Assembly (NCBI GenBank): GCA_018806985.1
Contig: JADANN010000375.1
Span: 2,170,001-2,234,000 of the forward strand
Origin: Angiostrongylus vasorum
Taxonomy: Eukaryota > Nematoda > Chromadorea > Rhabditida > Metastrongylidae
Direction of reading: 5' to 3'
DNA: 64,000 nt
In this document: positions 58,622 to 64,000 of the stretch, in pieces
How positions within the stretch are numbered: the first letter of the stretch is position 1
Layout of the letters: the number at the start of each line of letters is the position of its first letter
Notes under the pieces: generated by a model
What the model was told of the DNA's origin: nothing
What the model saw: only the letters and a program-made list of their open reading frames with translations
Databases searched by the model: none
Position numbers and translations under genes: made by a program

Positions 58622-58901
58622 AGCAACAAAGCATTTGACGTTGACCAATCCCGTAGTGATATGCGTCATGCATTCGACTCTACTCGTGGTATCCTGGAGA
58701 AGAATGAATGCATATTTGACCTATAAAAGTGATATGCGGTACCCTACCGATGTATCAAATCAGCGTTCTTCCCTATACAAAAAGTTTTTCACCACCTTGT
58801 AGACGCCACATAGATCTGAGGCCTAGGTTACCAGAAACTGAGATCGAACCAGCGACTCTTTTCGTGCTGCGGGGAACGTCTAATTACTGAGCTAAACTCG
58901 T
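58622..58901 (-). mobile_element. SINE family A, decayed
   Basis: Head gagtttagctcagtaatta with gttcgatctc; tail gggattggtcaacgtcaa. Confidence 0.7.
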
Positions 58902-59428
58902 CTTCACCGTCAATAGCGAAGTTGAGTGAAAGGCAGTGTTAAAAAATATTATACCTGAAAACACAAGGAGGTTAAATAAATAAAACGTCAGTCAATTGTA
59001 GTCAGGAAGTGCAAACAATTCAATAAACAGACGAAGCTGTTGAAGGGTTAAACAACTTATACCCATCGGGACATACACTTCCACCACTAGCTCGTTGTCT
59101 ACAAATAGAAGTTAAAAGCGAAATTACTTGTTCTGTTTCTTCGCCTACCTATTAACTCATAAGGCGCCCCAGCACTACGGTGTCCATTTTCGATTAAGTG
59201 CGTTCCAAAATTTTTTCCACTGCGCTATGTGTATTCAACCGATAGTTGATCAAAGGAAATCAGAATAGTAGGGGGTGAGACAAGAAAAACACTCTTCACA
59301 CTTGATGATTTGCAAAAGCCTTTTTTCTAAAATGTTCGTCGAAACAAGCGCAAAGACTCAACAAAGGAGTCAAAATACTTCCAGGTGCCGACAGCAATGT
59401 ATTTACACCATGTAACATAGTAAAAGAG

Positions 59429-59702
59429 AAAAAAGGATAAAGCTCTCACCTTTGATGAATCCCTGAGGGAAGCAACACGCTTTCGAATTCATTAGCACGT
59501 TAGAGGTGAGCACATCTGACCTATACAATGACTTGCGGTGGCTTATCGATATGTCGAGTCAACAATGCTGCTATCCTCTCAGACAGGACTGGCAGCAATT
59601 TGATGACCATGGAGCGGTGAAAGGTTCGGTGAGATTGGTGCGTGGGATTAAACTAATGTGTATGGCAGCATGGCGTCTTTAAGCACTGTGCAACACGCGC
59701 CT
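59429..59702 (-). mobile_element. SINE family A, diverged but complete
   Basis: Head cgtgttgcacagtgctta and tail ctttatccttttt; the body carries many substitutions. Confidence 0.8.
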
Positions 59703-59754
59703 CTACGGACCGTGCAAACGCCGCGAAAAATGGTAGAATACATGTAATTCATAC

Positions 59755-59979
59755 CCATAAAAGGATAACGTAAGTTCTCTTTTGCAGTTCGGTTATGTTC
59801 ACAATTCCTAAAGCACTCTGGTTATTGAGAAAAGATTTTTCATCGTCAAAAAAACGAGAAAGGCCATAGTCGACAAAAAGCTGTCCGTTTTCCAATCGGA
59901 GACCCACGGCGCGCATCCGTTGTAGGTTCACTACACACTCTTCTGTATTGGAGAAAGAGGACCTTAGAGAACGCTCTAC
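59755..59979 (-). CDS. Internal exon of an unrecognised gene
   Basis: A 225-nt exon, phase 0 at both ends, between the acceptor tatcttcgcag and the donor gtatga. It reads SSFSNTEECVVNLQRMRAVG, LRLENGQLFVDYGLSRFF and NNQSALGIVNITELQKRTY, with potential N-glycosylation sites (NQS, NIT) that fit an extracellular domain. It sits between two family A SINEs, so its neighbours are probably displaced by insertions. No family recognised. Confidence 0.5.
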
Positions 59980-60008
59980 CTGCGAAGATAGTGTTGGTTT
60001 TTTTTAAG

Positions 60009-60280
60009 GGATAAAAAAAAGGACAAAGCTCTCGGCGTTGATCAATCCCTGAGGGATGGGCCATGCATTCGATTCATTATGTATCGCTGGAGGTGACTGA
60101 ATGCATATCTGGCCTTTACAATGACTCGCGGTGGCCTACCGAGCCAATGCTGTTATCCTCCCAGACAAGTTTGGTACCATTCTGCCTACCCCGGAGGGAT
60201 GGAAGCTTTGGTGGGCCATGGGCGCGGGGATCGACTCCACGTGTCGCAGCTGCGCCTCCAACCATTGCGCCACACGCGTT
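60009..60280 (-). mobile_element. SINE family A, near-complete
   Basis: Very close to the consensus, with head cgtgtggcgcaatggttgga. It lies directly upstream of the exon at 59755-59979 on the same strand. Confidence 0.88.
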
Positions 60281-60539
60281 CTTTTGGTTTATCTGTTGGG
60301 TTTTTTTAGTGTAAACTATCCGAAATTTCAGAACAACTCCAATGTTTTCGAACTTTCTGAAATATTTTGGTGTGAATGTAAGGCATTGTGATGAAAATTC
60401 AAGAAATCGTAAAATCCGTTTGCCGGAAAACTTTAACGATGGACACAAAGACGTATACGCACTACTTTAACGCCACTGGATCTGACAAGAGAATATCCTT
60501 TTGTAACGATGTGTGACTGTTTAATCATGATTTGTAGTA

Positions 60540-60825
60540 AGCAGGGAGATGTCCAACAGTGGTTGAGACTCCCTATCATAATACAAGTGATCATTGGTTC
60601 AATTCGGCTGCCTGCAAAAAACCAAGCCATGCATCCTTCTGGGGTTAGAAATTCCTGCCAGAGTTGTTTGAGTTGAGAAAAAACATTGACCTGAAACATC
60701 AGCTGGTCCCTGTGAGTAGTTCTGCAGTCCGTAAATGATTCAATCGCCTGTAGAATGCCATTGAATGAAGCCGAATGCATAGTGCATCCTTAAAAGATTG
60801 ATCAGCCCCACTTAAAACTCCACCC
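60540..60825 (+). mobile_element. SINE family A, decayed
   Basis: tRNA-like head (gatgtccaacagtggttgag, ggttcaattcggc) and tail aaagattgatcagcccc. Confidence 0.65.
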
Positions 60826-60916
60826 TCTAATGTGTAATTGTTTGATATAGGTGTTCCGCTCCTGCAATTTTTTAATGAAAGTGTCGAAGCATGTTCGATT
60901 TTGTTAGCTTAATATC

Positions 60917-60974
60917 ATGTGGAGCTATCCTCAGTACCAACACCCATTTAACTTCGGTAGCGATAATCAGTTGC
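60917..60974 (+). CDS. Possible first exon of an unrecognised gene
   Basis: The ATG follows an acceptor-like attttgttag by 9 nt and reads MWSYPQYQHPFNFGSDNQL before the donor gttagt, leaving one base. The open frame at 62194-62396 would join in phase, but this link is weak. Confidence 0.3.
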
Positions 60975-61194
60975 GTTAGTTTATTAATAAGCTTAGACGA
61001 CAGTGGCATAGATTTTTCTTGTTTCTACCGTTTCGGTACCATCGTTTCCGGCAGAGCCGCGATGAACGGCGTTAGATGATCAATAGAGCAAGACTCCTGC
61101 ATTGTCTCAGTTAATATTGTCTCGACTGTTACAATTTTGGCTATCATCATGAAAACGAATAATTTTAGAACCTCGATGATAATATAGTCACTTT

Positions 61195-61370
61195 TTTATC
61201 TACCGCCTATCTTCTTCATGGCAGGGATACGATATGAAGTGTAACCACAACGATGCTGAGATGCTTGCAAAACCTCGGACAACAGGTGTCTGCGATAGAG
61301 ATCAAACTTACTATTACCCTTTTCCGGGAGCTAACGCTACAGCTTCAGGCTTACTGGGTTCAATGCCGAT
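61195..61370 (-). mobile_element. SINE family D
   Basis: Tail side atctaccgcctatcttcttc, body cacaacgatgctgagatgct; the head is partly decayed. Confidence 0.72.
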
Positions 61371-61914
61371 TTGTGCTCTCCAGATGAACCCCGTTGATGG
61401 ATGATTGCTGATAGCACCTGTAGGTTAAAACAGCTGAGAGAACGGCGAAGCGAAGGACTCGTATTGCGCGCTGTACTCGCATTGTGTGTAAACTCCTTAG
61501 CACCCGGAAAGGGTGATGGCGAATTCCATCTCCACCGCAGGCACCTACTGCCCTGAGTTTTGGAAACAAGTCGATGATAATTCAATGCGATTACGAAACC
61601 CACAACTTTAGAAATCATCGCTGTCAACAGTCATCCCCAAGACCACTCGGTGGTGTCGAGAAATTGCTCGTTTACCGGTTCAGACACACCAGAAGCAGCC
61701 TATACAGGAGCATAAGACTACTTCTTTTACGGAATTTTCCCATTACGACTTCAGAGCTACAGTGCAGTAGGTGACGCCGACGTTGCATATGCATGCATCT
61801 TTTTCATCCGGTAGTGTTATGGAAATGACAACTTAAAGCTCGAAAAAGTGAAGAACTGCGACACTTCAGCGCCGTCTTATGACGAATTCATCGGCTTGTT
61901 GACAGTGAGTGTAG

Positions 61915-62177
61915 AGGATAAAGTATTTGGCGTTGTTCGGACCCTTAAAAATGAGCAGTGCTTCCGACTGCACTCGTAGCAACTTGGAAGTAAATAAGTG
62001 CCTATTTCTCGTTCACAATATCTCTGTAACATAACAAATCAGTGTTTTAATCTTCTTAAATAGGTCTGGAACTAATTTTTCGGCCCACGTAGGTTGGACG
62101 GCTTTGTTCTTCCTGAGCGCATGATTCAACTACGACACTGCGTGCGTTGTTGAGAACATCTAACCATTGCACTTCAC
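61915..62177 (-). mobile_element. SINE family A, strongly decayed
   Basis: Only the tail side (aacgccaaatacttta) and the head (aagtgcaatggttagatg) are recognisable. Confidence 0.5.
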
Positions 62178-62193
62178 ATGACGTCACAATAAG

Positions 62194-62396
62194 TGGGCTT
62201 CTTTCGCGAACACCTTGAAGTACGACGGCATACGACTTCCGAGGCTATTGATGCTCTTGAATATGAACCACATGTTCTCCTCGTATGCCCATTATCCTAC
62301 GAGATGATGATATATTTGAACACCACGTGTGTGCCCTTCAAGCAAACACCAGCAGATATCATTGAGAAGTTTACCACTTTAACAGAACACGGCTAA
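62194..62396 (+). CDS. Terminal exon of an unrecognised gene
   Basis: A 203-nt open frame with strongly protein-like composition: GFFREHLEVRRHTTSEAID, ALEYEPHVLLVCPLSYEMMI, NTTCVPFKQTPADIIEKF, then TAA. The acceptor would be cacaataag, which is weak. It directly abuts the head of a decayed family A SINE. Confidence 0.4.
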
Positions 62397-62894
62397 AAGC
62401 TTAATTCGGCTTAACATATCTTGATATTTTCACCTGCTGACTGAATGTCGCAAAAAACATTGGTTTTTAGATCACAACCATCATGATAATTTTTGCCATT
62501 ACAGAGGCTGAAATCTTGGAGAAAAGATTGTAAAAAGTTCTTCTGAAAACTGTCTGGTCTTCTTTAGAGGCTTCAGAATTGAAGTGTGGTTTTTAAAGAA
62601 TATTAAGTGAGTAGAAATTTCTACGTAGCCGAAAGAAATTTCTAAGAAAGCTGGAAGTCATAAAGTTCCTTAAGGATAGAAAAAGGCAAGAAAAAAGGAA
62701 AAAGCGAGGGTAAAAAGACATGAATTACATAATCGACTTTATTGAAAAGATGTCGTAATTGACTGGAAAACGTCAAAGAGTTGATGGATGAGTTGAACGA
62801 ACATGGCACAAAACAACACTGCGTTATTTGCCTATGAAGAAGCATCAACGGATTTTAGAAGGTTAGGGAATCTCCAGAAGAAGGTTAAGTGGTT

Positions 62895-63077
62895 TTAGTT
62901 CGTTTTTTTCAGCCGCTTCTCCATGACAGCAGGCAAAACGTCTTGATGGCCGATGCATCGAATCACAAAGTCGGACCACCATGTCGGCAGCAATGACAGT
63001 GGAATGAACAGCAGAATCGCATCCCATCCACAATAGTAGCTAAACATTCCCAGATTTCCATACGATGTTATTATTAA
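62895..63077 (-). CDS. Terminal exon of a membrane-like protein
   Basis: A 183-nt exon after the acceptor ctcatcatttcag. It reads LIITSYGNLGMFSYYCGWDA, then a hydrophobic segment ILLFIPLSLLPTWWSDFVI and a basic end (VMEKRLKKTN, TAA), so a single membrane helix near the C terminus is likely. An upstream exon ending at 63145 (donor gttatt) joins in phase but overlaps a SINE head. Confidence 0.4.
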   Translation of the reverse strand, partial: LIITSYGNLGMFSYYCGWDAILLFIPLSLLPTWWSDFVIRCIGHQDVLPAVMEKRLKKTN

Positions 63078-63189
63078 CTGAAATGATGAGATCACCCCAG
63101 ACGCTATAAGAATTTTTATGTAAAGCTCCACACAACAAAATAACCTTCTTAAAAAAGTCGTCAAATAAAAGATAATAGCGCAAAAAAAC

Positions 63190-63465
63190 GGGTATCGCAA
63201 CGATAGTGATGTCATCCAACACGCAAAAGCCCTGGTTCACTCCCATACCATGCCAACTAAGCCGTCCATCCTTCCCGAGTAGGTAGGTTTGCTCCAGAAT
63301 TGTTGGCGTAGTCCAGAAAAGAGCTCTGACTTATACATCCGTAGAGATCTACAAGGTAATGCATAGACCAAATATGCACTTGATAACATGCACGATGCTA
63401 CGAATGGAGTCGAATTCAAAAGCCATCTTTAGGGAATCGGTCAACGCCGAACACTTAACGCCAGC
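63190..63465 (+). mobile_element. SINE family A, decayed
   Basis: Head remnant ggttcactcccat and 3' half gaatggagtcgaattcaaaa, tcggtcaacgccgaa. Confidence 0.6.
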
Positions 63466-63832
63466 AAGAAAAAGTCTCGACTATATTTATTAACTGTAGG
63501 AGTGAAACCAACTTTTATGGCTCATGTAGGAGCAATGAGCATTTAGTGCAAAACTACCAAGTATCTGTTTTGAGCGCATATATTCCGAAAAGAGAGCAGA
63601 AAAGAGAAAAGCTGGGTTAAAAAATGTTCCATTACCCATTTGCGTCAGTATTTGCCCCAATTGAGTGTGTAACTATTAGGAAGTTCTGAAATATTGATGA
63701 GAAAATGATCACTCGTGTGCATTCCGCAGAGCATGTACTTAAAGAAAAAAGGAACGTCAGGAGTATTCAGATTGTGTTTTTAGGAATAAAAAAAAGTCGT
63801 TCTAAAGTCCAGGATTCACCGTTGAGCCTTAC

Positions 63833-63938
63833 CGATGTCTGGGATATCTCGCTGTTAGCGCATGAATGTAGTTGTTGATGACATATTGTGTCTTCGATGA
63901 GCTCATCTCCCAATAACGTTCATTCCACATTCTTCCGA
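63833..63938 (-). CDS. Internal exon of an unrecognised gene
   Basis: A 106-nt exon between the acceptor ctattttag and the donor gtaagg, both good. It reads GRMWNERYWEMSSSKTQYVI, then NNYIHALTARYPRH. It may belong to the same gene as 62895-63077, but the exons between were not found. Confidence 0.5.
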
Positions 63939-64000
63939 CTAAAATAGAGAGGAAAGGATTAAACAAAAAAACAAAGTCGATAATCGATTTTCTGCAACGA

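Noticed and set aside
1..64000. CRISPR arrays, prophage, operons or other prokaryotic systems
   Set aside because: Introns, SINEs and LINEs show a eukaryotic genome; repeats are dispersed, not regularly spaced.

Overview
The window looks like nuclear DNA from a parasitic nematode, most likely a strongylid of the hookworm type. The grounds are a SIX-class homeobox gene whose residues match the nematode ceh-34 branch as I remember it, short GT-AG introns beside long repeat-filled ones, 3' splice sites placed just upstream of start codons as expected for spliced-leader trans-splicing, and abundant RTE-type LINEs with tRNA-headed SINEs. No bacterial, viral or CRISPR architecture was seen. All gene models were spliced by eye; no alignment or expression data were used.

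Region by region: 0-3 kb carries repeat fragments and two unrecognised minus-strand exons (2.3-2.84 kb). 3-7 kb carries SINEs and a decayed RTE LINE on the plus strand. 7.97-17.16 kb is the best-supported gene: a seven-exon minus-strand SIX homeobox gene (257 codons) whose phases all agree. 17.2-24.9 kb is mostly intergenic, with an (AC)n and a (TA)n tract, scattered SINEs and a GC-rich open stretch at 20.2-20.85 kb. 24.96-37.95 kb holds a second minus-strand gene, seven exons of a coiled-coil/RG-rich protein resembling CCDC9 at its N terminus, with introns packed with SINEs and TA microsatellites. 40.71-41.04 kb holds two exons ending in an RGG-like tail.

43.5-46.8 kb is a nearly full-length RTE LINE (minus) with only a few inactivating lesions. 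48.1-50.95 kb is a much more decayed RTE copy of a different lineage. 52-64 kb is again dense in SINEs, with short exon fragments of several unrecognised genes on both strands (52.36-52.51, 53.15-53.46, 56.51-57.47, 59.76-59.98, 60.92-60.97, 62.19-62.40, 62.90-63.08 and 63.83-63.94 kb).

At least five interspersed repeat families recur. A is a tRNA-headed SINE of about 280 bp with roughly two dozen copies. B is a unit of about 380 bp starting near 'aacggtttaccgcctcatc'. C is a tRNA-headed SINE of about 360 bp. D is a tRNA-headed SINE ending in an 'atttgcaaaact...' body. E is a short unit containing 'agctgacgtttcggc'. The RTE reverse transcriptase is the obvious candidate for mobilising the SINEs, but that is inference. 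The host genes show no functional link to one another.
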